From assembly GCF_000165425.1 (NCBI RefSeq), contig NW_001799211.1:458732-522731 (forward strand): 64,000 bases of DNA, given 5' to 3'. Positions 39,283 through 51,511 of this stretch are shown piece by piece. A model generated the notes under the pieces. It saw only the letters and a list, made by a program, of their open reading frames with translations, was not told the origin of the DNA and searched no databases. The stretch is from Paramecium tetraurelia. Lineage: Eukaryota > Ciliophora > Oligohymenophorea > Peniculida > Parameciidae. Position numbers and translations under genes: made by a program. Position 1 is the first letter of the stretch. Every line of letters begins with the position of its first letter.

Positions 39283-39992
39283 TTAATAATTAACATTTAT
39301 CAAAATCTAAAATTCATTACTTTCTTCCACTCATGTTAACTTAGACTGAATATTAGACTCGATAAATAATATCTTTTTCAAAATTTAACTACTAATTAAA
39401 TCTAAATAGTTTGATATAACTTATATCTTTTCAATACCATATAAGTATTTGATGAACTAAATTTCATAAAGTATATAATTTCGATTCTTTAAATAAATCT
39501 TATAACTTAAACTTAAATCAAAATTTATGATGAAATTGAATTTCGATTTATTATTACAATTATTGTTTGCCTTTAGTTTATTTTATATACTCATATTTTT
39601 GAATTAACTGATTAATCCTAATGTTCTTCACATTCATTTAATAATTTATTTGATTCATTTACAACAAATTATTTTTACATAAAATACTTTGCATATGTTT
39701 AGCAAGTAAATTTATTGAATAGAAGTGAAAGTTAAGATTTTTAATTCAATATTGTTTGAATGAAATATACGAATTCCTTCATTAAGTCTTGTGATGTTTA
39801 CCTGTGAAATTTCGATATCTTATGATCTGATAAAATAATGACTACATGAAAAAAAAATTGCGTTACAAAGACAAAATTAAAAGTTTATAAATGTTTTTCA
39901 TCATTTGGAAACATGACTGGATGTTAATAAATAACAAATGAATAATATCTAAATAAATTTAAGTAGATATTTTCAACAATAATTTAGGTTGA
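39283..39992. other. Intergenic between convergent genes
   Basis: About 710 bp, AT-rich, between the 3' ends of two convergent genes, so it should hold no promoter. I see no gene or repeat. Confidence 0.55.
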
Positions 39993-41160
39993 TCAACCAT
40001 TTGGAGATTCATCTGCATTCAACCACTTTACTCTTTTTCCATTTTCCCACATTCCCTCCTTTTTTTCACCAGTGGGTAAAGTGATCATTCCTTTTCCTTG
40101 TTATTTGCCGTTATACCAATATCCTTCATACTTTCTTCCATTTTCCCATTAGAAAATACCCATACCGTGTTTTTTGTCATCTTTGTAATCTCCATCATAT
40201 CTTTTCCCATCAGCCCATTAAGTGATACCCTTTCCGTTCATCTTACTATTATTCCATTAACCTCTGTATGATTTTCCATCTTTCCAATAATATTCTCCAT
40301 AACCAGTTATATCATTTTCAACAAAATCCCCTTTGTAGTAGCTGCCATCAGCAAAAGTTAGAGTTCCTTAGCCATGTTTCTTTCCATTTTCATATCTACC
40401 CTAAAATATCATATCCATCATCTATTTACTTCATATTTTGCTCCATCTGGCCAAGCTTCCTCTCCTTGCCCATGCTATAAATCATTCTTCCAATCACCTT
40501 CATATCTAGCACCACCTAATTTAAAACAAAACTAAAAACCACTATGGATATAAACTCCACGACCATTTGCCATGTCATCCAACCATTAACCTTCATAAAT
40601 ATCACCATCCACATGCACTTTAATTTTATAATTTTAATCTACCTAATTTACCAAATCCATTTGCTTTGTCTTCTACCCACTCTCCTTCATAAAAACTTCT
40701 ATCAGGCCAAACGTATTTCCCTTAACCATCTCTCACACCATTTTTCCATTCACCTTCATATACTCCTCCATTTTTCATTTCAATAGCGCTCAACGTTGTT
40801 CTTGTGAACTTTCCTTTTGTTGATTAAACCAAAGAAATATATTATTCTTCTGGTTTGTTATCATCTACATTGCCATAATAATATTTTACCATTTTCTCTT
40901 TTCATTAGTTTTGGAGAAGAACTGTCTTCTATCGAATTATTTCTTGCTCCTGCCATTTAAGCGATGTCTTCATCCTTTAAATTTGCCCCCATTTTTTCTT
41001 TTCTCTATTTATTATTTCCTTCTTATACATCAGCTTCCTAATTTTAGCATGGATCCATTTTAGCATTAGGCTTTGATTAGCTTTACTGTTTTTGATTGGT
41101 GTTGAGTTCAACTTCATCCATTCCTTTGGCTTAGCATTGACATGAGCAACCATTTCCCAT
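39993..41160 (-). CDS. MORN-repeat protein with acylation-type N-terminus
   Basis: 354 residues; four introns (25, 25, 24, 29 nt) give an exact frame. It begins MGNGCSCQCQ, the pattern of an N-myristoylated and palmitoylated membrane anchor. After about 110 hydrophilic residues come nine or so MORN repeats of about 23 residues (YEGEWKNGVRDGQGKYVWPD, FYEGEWVEDKANGFGK and so on). MORN repeats bind lipids or link membrane to cytoskeleton. A plasma-membrane, cortical or ciliary place is inferred from the anchor. No kinase or SET domain is attached. Confidence 0.88.
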
Positions 41161-41339
41161 TTGAATTGAGTAGAAAATTAATTATATAATATTAATAAAT
41201 TAATTTGAGTTAATCTTACTTTGATTAAACTTTTCCTAATCTCATCGATAATTTGTTTAATTGTATCACGCCTCATCAGTATTGCATTTTCCATATGGTT
41301 TTTTTATTAAATCTATTTTATAATTAAAATTAATAATAA

Positions 41340-41975
41340 ATGAAGTGTTCTTGTAACAATAATTTGATAATACAATTTTTGGATGATAAACTCTACATTT
41401 AAACTTGTATTCAAATTGTATCAATTATTCATAGGTAATAATTCACAAAATTTTATCCCAAAATATCAAGGATTGCCTGAACCTATTAATGAAGGTAATG
41501 AAGAAAATAATTAAATTGTTCGGTTTATGTAATAATTTTCAAATAAGAATCTTGATTAAAATTCTTTTAAATAGATTTTTGAGTTCAATGCAAATAGTTA
41601 AAGTGTATAACATAATATAAATTGTAGCATTTTAAAATGCCAATTGATAATGATAATAATTTTAGAACTATGAGTTCTCAATAGCCTATTATTAATTCAT
41701 GCATTTGCTAACATCATTAAAAAAAATAGAAAAAATTAAAACAGAAAGCGAAATAACCACCGCCTAAACCGACTATTGAAAAAACTCAAGAAAATTCAGA
41801 TTCTAAAGCATCTCAAAAATAATCGAAAGCTCATTCTTAAGTGAATGAGGATATTCGAATTTTTGAAGATAAAATACGATCATACACATCTGAAATTGAT
41901 GAATCGAATAAAAAATCATTAAAACTTCCGCAAGAATGGATAAAAAGATTGGGAACTTAAAAGAAGAAGAAGTGA
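41340..41975 (+). CDS. Uncharacterised hydrophilic protein, Cys-containing start
   Basis: 194 residues; introns of 28 and 23 nt give an exact frame. The start reads MKCSCNNN with a further Cys in QTCNN; a mid-protein CICQHHQKK follows, then Lys/Gln/Pro-rich low complexity and a conserved-looking end (LPQEWIKRLGTQKKKK). No family was recognised. It is divergent from the MORN gene with a 179-bp gap. Confidence 0.5.
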
Positions 41976-42113
41976 AAATGATAAAAATACACAATCTTAA
42001 AAACAAATCATTTTAAAATTTACAATTACTTAATTTTTGAATTATGTATCAATTACAATATATACAAATATTACATACAAGATATATAAAAATATAAGTG
42101 ATAAGTATAGTTA

Positions 42114-44918
42114 TCAATTAAAGTTATCTAATAATGCCAATCTTGCTTGAATTTGATTAATAAGCAAGTCGTTCAATTTTTCTTCTTTTTCAACATTTAA
42201 TTTTACATTTGTTTCTTCCTCTATCTTCACAGCTTCACTATTTAACAGTTTAATAAGATCTAAAGTCTTTTGCACCCTATCCTAATTGGACAGAAGACTA
42301 TCATCAACTATATTTCTCTAAATATTGTAAATTTATTACCCACTCGCTTGGTTGCACTTCTTACACCTTTTTATGGATGCTAATACCCTTAGCTTATTCT
42401 TTTTTTTTACATTTAACTTATGGAATAGGTGACAATTTCTAAATTTATTGATTCCTTAATTTAAACTTAAATTCTGTCTTTTTTTTTTCTTCAGGCTTTT
42501 CTTCTGTTTTTAGTATTTTTTCTAATTTAGTAATCAGATATTTATCAACAGATTATAATTAACTACTTTCAGAACTGGTTTTGTAGGATTATTCATGTAA
42601 AGAAATAGGTCTTGATTTTTAGATAGATAAGAATGCATCCGAAGGATCTTCATGAAATGTTTTGTTAGCTGGTCTTAAGTAAATCTCTTTTACAATTTCT
42701 GAATACTTTTATTGAGCATATTTTCTAGCTTTTATTTGTTATCTTTTTGAAAACTGTCTTTATTACTCCTCTTGTTAATCATGTAGCAATTTAATATATG
42801 TATTTGACTTTTTAAACTCCAGTTATGGAACAGATTTTTTCTTATTTTGTCTTTCGATTTCCTTAACAATTTTATTGCTTTCATATTATTATTAATGCAA
42901 TAAAATAGAACTAAAGTTGATAGGTTGGAATAGGTCTTTTTTTGATGACATCATCTATCGATGGAGTTACTCTTACACTTATTTTAACTCATTATCCTTA
43001 TTTTATATTGCAATCTGCTCTCTTCTAATTCTATCTTTTATTAAGAGAATTTTCTTGTTTTCTTCCAATAATTATTCTTTTCTGTTATTCTCTAACTCTT
43101 CCAAAATAGATGATTTGTTTAATCTTTGTTTCATAAATATAAATAATTATATTATAAATTATGATAATTCCGATTTTCATTTTTTTAGTAAAACACTTTG
43201 TATCATTCTTTTTTCTAGCATATATTTGTAGATTAATTCTTTCAAAATGGGTTTGTCAACACATTTAAATAAATTTAAGTCCTTCACTTCAAAACCTTAA
43301 GCAGCAATATAGGCTCCGCGTGCTCCTGACTTTCCTTTTTTATACACAGACCTAAACTTTGTAATGAATTCTGCTTTCAATGATTTGTAATAATTTTAGA
43401 CTATTATTAATTAAATTTTTCTATTTATTATGAATAAATGTTTACCCATCTAAATATGGTGATTTCTTAATTTCCTCATCCACTTAAAAGTTAATAATTG
43501 TCTTATTCATTTACTTTTTAATTTCCTTGACCTCTAAACATATTTAATGATCAATATACTTTCAATATCTTCTTTTTAAATCTGATTGTACATGACACCC
43601 CAATATTTATTCCATAACATAATTATCCTTTAAACATATGCTCCCACTTTTTTTTTGTAATTTCTATATGAATCTATTACAGTTCTTATTAGTCTTCTAA
43701 ATCTATAAGTTTTTTGGATAATTTCACCAATCTGTCCGTAGCTCTTCATAAATGAAAAACAGATAAATTCAGCTCTAGTTTTGACTGTTTTTTATTAGAT
43801 TTATGCAAAAACACAAAGACTTTATAAAGTTTGAAATTTAGTCCTCAATTAAATAGTTTCTCCATGTTTAGTTAGGTATTACTTCAAATTTAGTCTTGTT
43901 CTATGTTTTTTTCTGATTATGGTAGCTTCATTCATTAAATGATTTGCCATTCCCTAAATTAATGATAACAATATTTACAATGTATTTAACTCTAATGAGT
44001 CTACAGATGAGAATAGAAAATAGATTGGTAAACCAAATTTTTTATTGTTCTTTTAATTATGAATCTATTTAATCTCTAACATTCAATATATCTTTAATAA
44101 TCTTTTTTTTCTAAGAATGCTCATATCGCTCTCTAATTAGATCTTGTTTATCTTAATCAATAATCTATTTATTCACTAAGGTTTCTTAAAATCGTTTAGC
44201 TGATTAAACTCTTTTGATCAATAACTGCTTTTTTTAAGTTTCAGGTTCGTATTGTCTTAGATTCATATTCATCAGAATTAAATCTTTTGATTATCTCCTT
44301 GATAATGCACTACTTATCCTACCTGACATAAATGCAGTCATTGGTCTCTCTTTCTCCTCCTAATCTTGCTTTTATAGCTTCTGAATTTTCATCCCATATT
44401 AAATCTTAGCATGAATTATAGATTATTATTAACTAAATATAGCCATGTACAAAAATGGAGTAGTAAAAATATTATCTTCTCCTGGCTCAGTATATCTTAA
44501 AACTTATTTTCTCTGAAATGCCTCTTCAAAATTGAATCTATTTGGTGTCAAGGTGTGCCTCGAGATGTAAAATTTCATTTTAGCCTGATTTGTGAAAGTA
44601 AAGTCTAGGATGTTAATGCAATTCATTACTAATGATTAGAGGTTTTTTATGGCCAGCTAATGGGACTTCAAAATAATGAAATGTGCATAGTTATAGATGA
44701 ATAATATTAACTAATTTAGCATCTAATTGAGCCCTTAAATCGTTGATGACATAGCCTTATTATTTTTTTACAACTTCAGTTTAGAAATTGTATTCAAAAT
44801 CCTTTTTTGATGGTATTATCTACTTAAGTTTCCTCGACTCTAATTAATTCAATAGCTCATAATTTGAATGTATGTTGTTTTGTTATACGATAGAATTTTA
44901 AAAGTCCACTGTTTTCAT
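42114..44918 (-). CDS. Large coiled-coil protein of unknown function
   Basis: Roughly 850-900 residues, basic and helical. Clear coding segments include FYISRHTLTPNRFNFEEAF, a repeat-poor region with SGRISSALSRRQSKDLIL, a segment rich in basic and aromatic residues like IQKTYRFRRLIRTVI that could hold IQ motifs, and the end LLINQIQARLALLDN-TGA. Several introns are needed but only some were placed. The start at 44918 lies just 10 bp from the divergent MsrA start, so the true start may be further in. The axonemal-protein-like composition is only an impression. Confidence 0.5.
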
Positions 44919-44928
44919 TTTATTAATT

Positions 44929-45432
44929 ATGGAATAAACTAAAAAAATTCTCATTGGAGGTGGTTGTTTTTGGAAGCATGAATTGAATATGCAAAGATTA
45001 ATCGGTGTAATCCATACCGAAGTTGGTTATAGTGGGGGTATTATAGATCACCCATGTTATAAATTGATATGTACAGGATAAACAAACCATGCAGAAGTAG
45101 TATTGGTACATTATGATTAATCAATCCTTAAATTGGAAGATTTACTCTATTCATTTTTCAATTAGCATGATCCAACTCAATTAAATAGACAAGGATTAGA
45201 TGTAGGAACTCAATATCGTTCATGCGTCTTCTATTATGATGATGATGATTTATAAGTAATTCAAAAGGTTTTAGAAGATGTTAAATCGTTTAATAACGAT
45301 GAAACCATTCATACTCAAGTAGCCAAAGCCTAAAATTACTGGAAAGCTGAGGAAATGCATTAAAGATACTTATAAAAAGCAGGTTAATGTCCTGATAAAG
45401 GTTGTGAAGATATAATTATGTGTTACAATTGA
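44929..45432 (+). CDS. msrA: Peptide methionine sulfoxide reductase A
   Basis: Single exon, 167 residues. The catalytic GGGCFWKHE motif is at residues 10-18; the usual following residues and VGYSGG, HAEVVLVHYD and DVGTQYRS are present. MsrA reduces Met-S-sulfoxide in proteins with thioredoxin-type reductants. The C-terminus holds further Cys (GQCPDKGCEDIIMCYN) that may act as resolving cysteines. No targeting peptide was seen, so it is probably cytosolic. Confidence 0.95.
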
Positions 45433-45458
45433 TTAATAAATATAAATAATAATAATTT

Positions 45459-45737
45459 ATGAGGCCAAGCTTCCTCTTCATTACATTACTTAATTTAGTT
45501 TATGGGATCAACTATTCGATTAGAGGACAAAGCAATCTTTTAGATTTAGATCCTACTAATGATGATTTGTAAATCAACGAAGGATTTAGGGAAGCAGCAG
45601 ATCTCATATTTGGAACCCTTTACCAATATTTACCATATATAGTATTAGCTCTCACCTTCATCTATTTTGCAAATAAATTCTTTCCAACAAGACAGCCAAA
45701 AAAAATATTGAAAAAATTGCCAATCCAAAAACGATGA
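45459..45737 (+). CDS. Small type-I-like membrane protein
   Basis: Single exon, 92 residues. A signal peptide (MRPSFLFITLLNLVYG) is followed by an acidic short lumenal segment, one membrane helix (about residues 55-75, YLPYIVLALTFIYFANKFF) and a basic tail (QPKKILKKLPIQKR). No family was recognised. It lies 26 bp beyond MsrA on the same strand. Confidence 0.6.
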
Positions 45738-45918
45738 TTATTATTTAATTGATATTAACAATATCACACTATTTTAGGGTCTGTTTAGTCTCTTTTAAAG
45801 AACTCTCCCTTCAGCTACTCTCTTAGAAAGTATTCAAATTAGATTCATCAGAATGAAGAATTTGAAAGAGAGCAAACCTTAATAAAATTATGAAAGTTAA
45901 TATTTATTTTTATCATTC

Positions 45919-47398
45919 TCATTTGTCCCTTTTTGATTTCCAATCTAGTAAGGCTTTTAAATTTTTATCACTGTTTGCTACGAGCTTAATATAATTATCT
46001 ATAAATATATTTTATTTTGTAACCCATAAATGCATTTGCTTTGGCTATGCCATAAGTAACTCTAGCCCTATCAATCAATTTTCGACTCTTTTATTCAGGT
46101 TTTTCTGATTTAGCGCAATCAAAATGTTATTAAAAATATTCTAATGATTTAGCCGTATTTCCTTTGCTTTAATATAATTTAGCCAAATGCAATGCAGCAT
46201 CAGATTATGAGTTATATAACTTTTAATCTTTAGCCAAGGCATAGTAGCTTTCCAAATGCTTTTAGGCTTCATCTACATCACCCTTCTTTAAATAGCATTA
46301 AGCTAAAGAGGAGTGTGCCTCCATCTCCTTCTATTTTGAATCCTTACAAAGTAATATGTAAATATACTTCTTTGTGTAACTATTTTACAATTTCCAAGAA
46401 TTTATGATGATATTATATACTCTTTTAGATATTCTGCATTTTGAAATAAAGCCCACCAATTTTGTTGCATATTACTCCTTCTGATTCTAAATCTCCTGCC
46501 TTTTAAGCTGCTTCTCTGCACTTATCATAATATTTTAATGATTATGCAATTTAATCGTTATCCCCCTTCTCATATTCCTAAGCCATTCTGTTGTAAATTT
46601 TAATCAATTCGGTTGACATCTATTCAACAACTGAATCCAAATTCTACAATTATTCGCATTGTTTCATGCTTTCCTCTAAAATCTATATTGCCTAATCTAT
46701 CAACCCAACTTGATAATGGCATTTTGCATATCCTAGTTTGCCTTTTCCTTCAGCTTTAGCTTCCTATTATATATACAATTTTTACCGTGTATTATCTAGA
46801 TATTTAAATTACTCTTTTGTAAAAATAGGCTGCCACTATATAATCTTAGTACTCAGTAAAAAAGAATTCAGCCAAATTTAAGTACTCATTCAATGCCTGA
46901 GTTTTATCTGGATATTAGTATTTAGCATTTTCTTCGGCATTTTATAATCTCTTTTTTAAATCCAACAAGAATTCTTCATCTTAATTAATATATTTTTGAT
47001 GAACTAATAAATAATGTGCAAAAAATACTTCTATGATTTGAAAAATGCTCTTCTAATGAAATTCCTGAAGGCTGATAAAATAATTTTGGGACAGTTTCAT
47101 TGGTCACATAAAAAAAATCAGCATATGATTACACATATCCATTCACTTTTGGAATAATTGATAATAATTACATAATATTTCAGCAGCAATCGATTCTTTG
47201 TTAACTTTCCCTTAAAATTCTATTCTTTCCTCTGATTAAGGATTTTATTATTGCTAATCTAGAATAGTTAAGTACTTTTTAAATTTTCTTTTGGGGATGC
47301 TTTTCCGTTGTTATCTGTTTCTAAACTTAAGCATCCGCCAATCCTTTTGCTTTGATGGGCATTTTGATGGGTTCAAATTTTTTTTCCTTTTGTTGCAT
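45919..47398 (-). CDS. TPR protein, TTC29-like (axonemal)
   Basis: About 460 residues; several introns, one (gttacaaaataa...tatag, 25 nt) starting GTT. Tandem TPR-type helices occupy the middle and end: LKKGDVDEAQKHLESYYALA, LHLAKLYQSKGNTAKSLEYF and KSRKLIDRARVTYGIAKAN. The end NYIKLVANSDKNLKALLDWK is like TTC29, whose C-terminus finishes with LLxWKxxR. TTC29 is an axonemal protein linked to inner dynein arms and sperm motility. The N-terminal segment with KESIAAEILCNYYQLFQ also fits. Family call is by pattern. Confidence 0.65.
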
Positions 47399-47413
47399 TA
47401 AATATAATATTTA

Positions 47414-48808
47414 ATGGATACTAAAGTCAGTGATTCTAAATCTCCATCCAAATCAATAAAGCCAAATATACAGGATTACGTATCTATAGGATCTTTGGGA
47501 AGAGGAGCATATGGAGAGGTTATATTGGCATAAAAAAAAACAGATAATCAATAGGTAGCTATAAAAGTGATTGATAAAAAATTCTTAACAAGAGTACTCA
47601 TAATATAAGATTTCTTAGGAATAAAAACAATACCAAGTTTATATTGAAAGGGAAATGCTTTTATATTTGAAGCATCCAGGGGTTGTATAGTTGTATTCTA
47701 CTTTTTAAAAACCTGAAAAATTATATTTTGTTATGGAATATTTAGAAGGAGGTGATTTTGCTGACTTTTTAAAATTACATAAAGGTAAAATTTGACTTAT
47801 TTCTTTGAAGATTTAAGCTTCCAGACCTTATAATTTTATCTAGCCTAAATAGTTGTCATTTTAGAGTATATTCATTCTAAAGGAATTGCCCATAGAGATT
47901 TGAAACCAGAAAATTTAATGTTATCCAAAAATGGGCATTTAAAATTGATTGACTTTGGTACTTCAGTGGTTGTTCATGAAAATAAAGTACCAGCTGAATT
48001 TTTGTAGAAATACAAGCAAATTAAATCCTCTTTCTAGACATAAGAAGGATCTTTCATCAATAGAGCATCCTTTGTAGGAACTGCTGAATATGTCTCACCA
48101 GAAATGCTTGAAGAAGAACCTTGCGAATACGCTGTAGATTTATGGGCTTTAGGCATCATATGTTATAAAATGTTTACAGGAGTAACACCTTTTAATGATA
48201 GTACATAATATTTAGTATTTCAAAATGTAAAAAATGCTTAATTAAAAATACCTGAAAATATACCTAAAGTGGCTGCTAATTTAATCTAATAAATTCTAGT
48301 TAGAAATCCTTAGGAGAGGTTAGGTAGTTAATCTATGGCTGATCTTAAATCACATCCTTTTTTCAAAGGAATAGAATGGGATAAATTATTTCAGATGCAA
48401 GCACCGTAACCAAAGATTGTATCAGTTAAATCTGTAGAAAAATCAATAGATCCAGATTTATAATTAGGAGGGAAAAGGAAATCAAAACTTAAATTTTATG
48501 GAGTGGTTTAATTTAAAATAGGGTGGTTTATTTATAGACCATTAGATTTAGTGCTAATTGAAGGCAAAGAATATATGAAGTTGGCATTATATGATCCAGA
48601 AACCGAGAAATGCTAATTGAAAATTAGGTTGTTGGAAGGAGTCTAAGTATATAGTCCAAGCAAAGGGTAGATGGAAATTAAAGATTAGAATAAAAAGTAC
48701 AAAATCAAAGAAGTAGAACATCCAATTGATAAGTGGTTAGAAGTTATTGAGAAATGTAGAAAAAATTTGATAAAAAAGAAGTAAAAAAAACAAGAGAAAA
48801 AATAATGA
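47414..48808 (+). CDS. PDK1-like AGC kinase with C-terminal PH-like region
   Basis: 447 residues; introns of 25 and 26 nt. Kinase motifs: [36 protein letters not shown] and [14 protein letters not shown], the last very close to PDK1 (FVGTAQYVSPELL). About 30 residues lie between DFG and the T-loop, longer than usual. After the kinase comes a region of beta-strand character ([20 protein letters not shown]) ending in a helix with [13 protein letters not shown], as in the PDK1 PH domain. PDK1 activates other AGC kinases. Its start is 15 bp from that of the divergent TTC29-like gene. Confidence 0.88.
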
Positions 48809-48847
48809 TATATACTAATAATTCATATTTTAATTTTTGAAAATTTG

Positions 48848-49578
48848 ATGGCTGAAGAATAAAATAAAACTCCTAGAGATATCAAAATAGACGATACCAG
48901 TTTTACTAACAGAAAAGAAACAATAGCAGATACCAGATATTCCTAAAAAAGTTTCATTCATCCATAATAAATATATGTAGATATTCAAATTTACATTATT
49001 AGTAAGTCTAACAGTGTAATCATACTGTTTAACCTATATTCATTTAAGTAATTACACGTGAAGAAATAGAAACTCCTTTCTTAAACGAAATCGAAATGTT
49101 AAAGAATAAAATTAGCAAAATCCAATAAGAAAATGATAAATTATACGAAAAAATTCATTAATTAACTGAATAATTACAAGACAGATAAAACTTTATAGAT
49201 ACTTATAAATAAAAATTTATTGATCTCTAAAATTCAAAAGATATATTACTATCAGAACTTGAAAAACTGAATTCCTAAAAATACCCAGTTATAAATTATG
49301 CTACTCAACAAAAATTTATGTTTTAGTAAAATTAGTCAAGCGATAGGACTAATAATAATTTAAATTTAGAAATTGAGATTGATAAGCTCAGAATTGCCTT
49401 GAGTAATAAAGATGAAGAGATTAGAAGGCTTTAAGAAAAATATTAATAGTTAGAGAATTAGGGATTGGCTGTATTGGAAGAAAAAATAAAAACATTAATA
49501 ATTGAAAAAGAATTTTGGAAAGCAAAATTTGAAGAAACATAAAAGGTTCGTTAATACAGTAATTTTAAATTTGCTTGA
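48848..49578 (+). CDS. Coiled-coil protein
   Basis: 234 residues; a 26-nt intron (gtagatattc...tattag) restores the frame. Residues about 75-230 form a long coiled-coil (FLNEIEMLKNKISKIQQEN, EIEIDKLRIALSNKDEEI, EEKIKTLIIEKEFWKAKFEE). The N-terminus is Ser/Thr-rich. Such proteins are common in ciliate cytoskeletons; no specific family was recognised. Confidence 0.6.
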
Positions 49579-49884
49579 ATTGCCAAATCTGATTGATATT
49601 TATATTTTAGAATTTTTTCTTACTGAGTATTATTGTTGTAACACTTCCTGCAATTTTATTCTATAGTCAACGTAGAAAAAAATAATTATTCTTATTCTTA
49701 TATTTATTTTCACATTTTTCGATTTTTAAATTAACCACCATTTGAAATTATTATAGCTTTGTTTCTTATAATACCTGCTTGGCAGAGTTTAAATATATTA
49801 AAAGCATAATTGCTATTGTAACATCAGATTAGAAGATTATAAAAGTGATTTTTATTTAGACAAAATTGTTCATATTTTTCAAAT

Positions 49885-50535
49885 TCATTGAACCAAGCTA
49901 TTATAAATTTATTCATATGCCATCTGTTATTATTTTGATCTTTGATTAGAAGAGAGCACTAGGCAAAGTGCCTCAGTTGCAGATCTATGATTTTTTTCCT
50001 CGATTAATAATTAAATTTTTTTGAAAGAGCTCAAAGCTAACTAAGAATAACCTATATATTTAACCTCATCAGATTGATACGATACATCATTAATGAGTCG
50101 AGTAATCAATTCTGATAAAAACCATTCAACATCTTTATCATCATTGTTTTCTTTATTATCCAAAGCTTTTCTAAGATGCAATGGAGCTATTCGAGCCTAT
50201 TTTTTGTCGTTTTATCCATGAGCATATGGACAATCAGTACCATTTTTACAAAACCCTTATTAATCATATTTACATAACACGGCTTGATATATTAATTGGA
50301 TTTACTTTTGTAGTTTGTGATAACTATATTGCTATCGAGAGTAGGTATATGATTTGGGATTGGATCTAGGATAAATCTATAAATAACCATCTGGATTTCT
50401 TAACTCATCAATACCATGAGCAAACTAGCATTTGGAGCCAATAGAACAATTTCCGTATTCATAATGTCTACAAATAGATGTCTTATATAGACGCCCATTT
50501 CCATGTTGAGGGATGGTAATAATTGAGTGGTGCAT
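49885..50535 (-). CDS. Tandem CCCH zinc-finger protein (TTP/Tis11-like)
   Basis: Single exon, 216 residues. Two CCCH fingers: CRHYEYGNCSIGSKCQFAHG near residue 21 and CKYDQQGFCKNGTDCPYAHG near residue 87, each C-x7-C-x5-C-x3-H. The first is followed by IDELR, the motif seen after TTP fingers. TTP proteins bind AU-rich elements in mRNA 3' ends and promote decay; those fingers have x8 spacing, so x7 is a small deviation. The C-terminal part is helical and acidic. Function in RNA binding is a good inference. Confidence 0.85.
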
Positions 50536-50739
50536 TAAATAAATTTATTATGGATTTAATTTAGTTATCATCGATGATATTAAATACACTCTTATATGCT
50601 ACATAATATGTGATGAGCAAATATATCTATAGAATATAGAAACAGAGTAATAGATTAATATAAGTAAGAATTATCGACAAATGATAAATAATTGGCTAAG
50701 GCATTCCGATATTAGAGAAGGAAAATAAAAATTATTATT

Positions 50740-51499
50740 ATGGGGTTGCCAACTTTATTGTGCTTCGCTCAGAATTATTACAATTTGTGTTTGAGTTACA
50801 CATAGTCAGAAAAATTGAATATTTTTGAGTGCTTAAAAAAATTTGATACTGAAAAAATAGGTATGGGAATATTAACATCTTTTTATATGACTCTATTATT
50901 ATACATCGGCCCAGTCTATTAAGAATTTTGGGTAACAAACATACATTATATTTAGAATGGGAATTTGAGGGAGAAATTTAGTAAAATTAGGTTCAACAAA
51001 TTTAGATGGGATTACTTTACGAAGATCGTTATTGTATTATTATTTCTTTATATTTTAAAAGACTCCATTAATTGATGAAATTATATTTAGAGAACTAGTG
51101 AATAATGCTATAAATGTTAGATATTAAAATAACATTCAGTTTATCATTTATTCAACATTGTTATATAGTTTAAGTATTTAAGAAATATTAACTAATTAGC
51201 AAAGGCATTGTCTTATCAATTAAAATATGGATAGCTTTCACGTTATGAATTCCTAAAAACATTTGTATTGGGACTATACTTGTCCTTTGTCTTGGTGTAA
51301 ACAAAAACAATAGTGACAGTAATAATCAATCATGGACTTATGAATTTTATGGGAAGACCGAACTTCAAGGATTTAGTTAAAGGGAATTATAGCAATGAAT
51401 AAAGATAAAGTATAAAAGAATTCACTATTTTAAGAGATGATACGCTTTTATGTCCTAGGTTTCGTAGCTTTTCTAATTTTTTGTGTTTTAGTTTTGTGA
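50740..51499 (+). CDS. CAAX prenyl protease 2 (Rce1-like)
   Basis: 225 residues; introns of 28, 26 and 28 nt give an exact frame. Several hydrophobic segments hold the two metal-type motifs of the CPBP/Rce1 family: a first motif TPLIDEIIFRELV (acidic pair then Arg) and the late VTVIINHGLMNFMG (His and Asn). The family normally has Glu-Glu; here it is Asp-Glu. Rce1 sits in the ER membrane and cuts the last three residues of prenylated CAAX proteins. It is slightly short for the family, and an upstream exon is possible. The RCK kinase starts 12 bp after its stop. Confidence 0.8.
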
Positions 51500-51511
51500 T
51501 TTTATTTATTA

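Noticed and set aside
42917-43231. A 104-residue hydrophobic plus-strand ORF
   Set aside because: It is antisense to the helical, charged minus-strand coiled-coil gene; hydrophobic shadows of Lys/Glu-rich genes are expected in AT-rich DNA.
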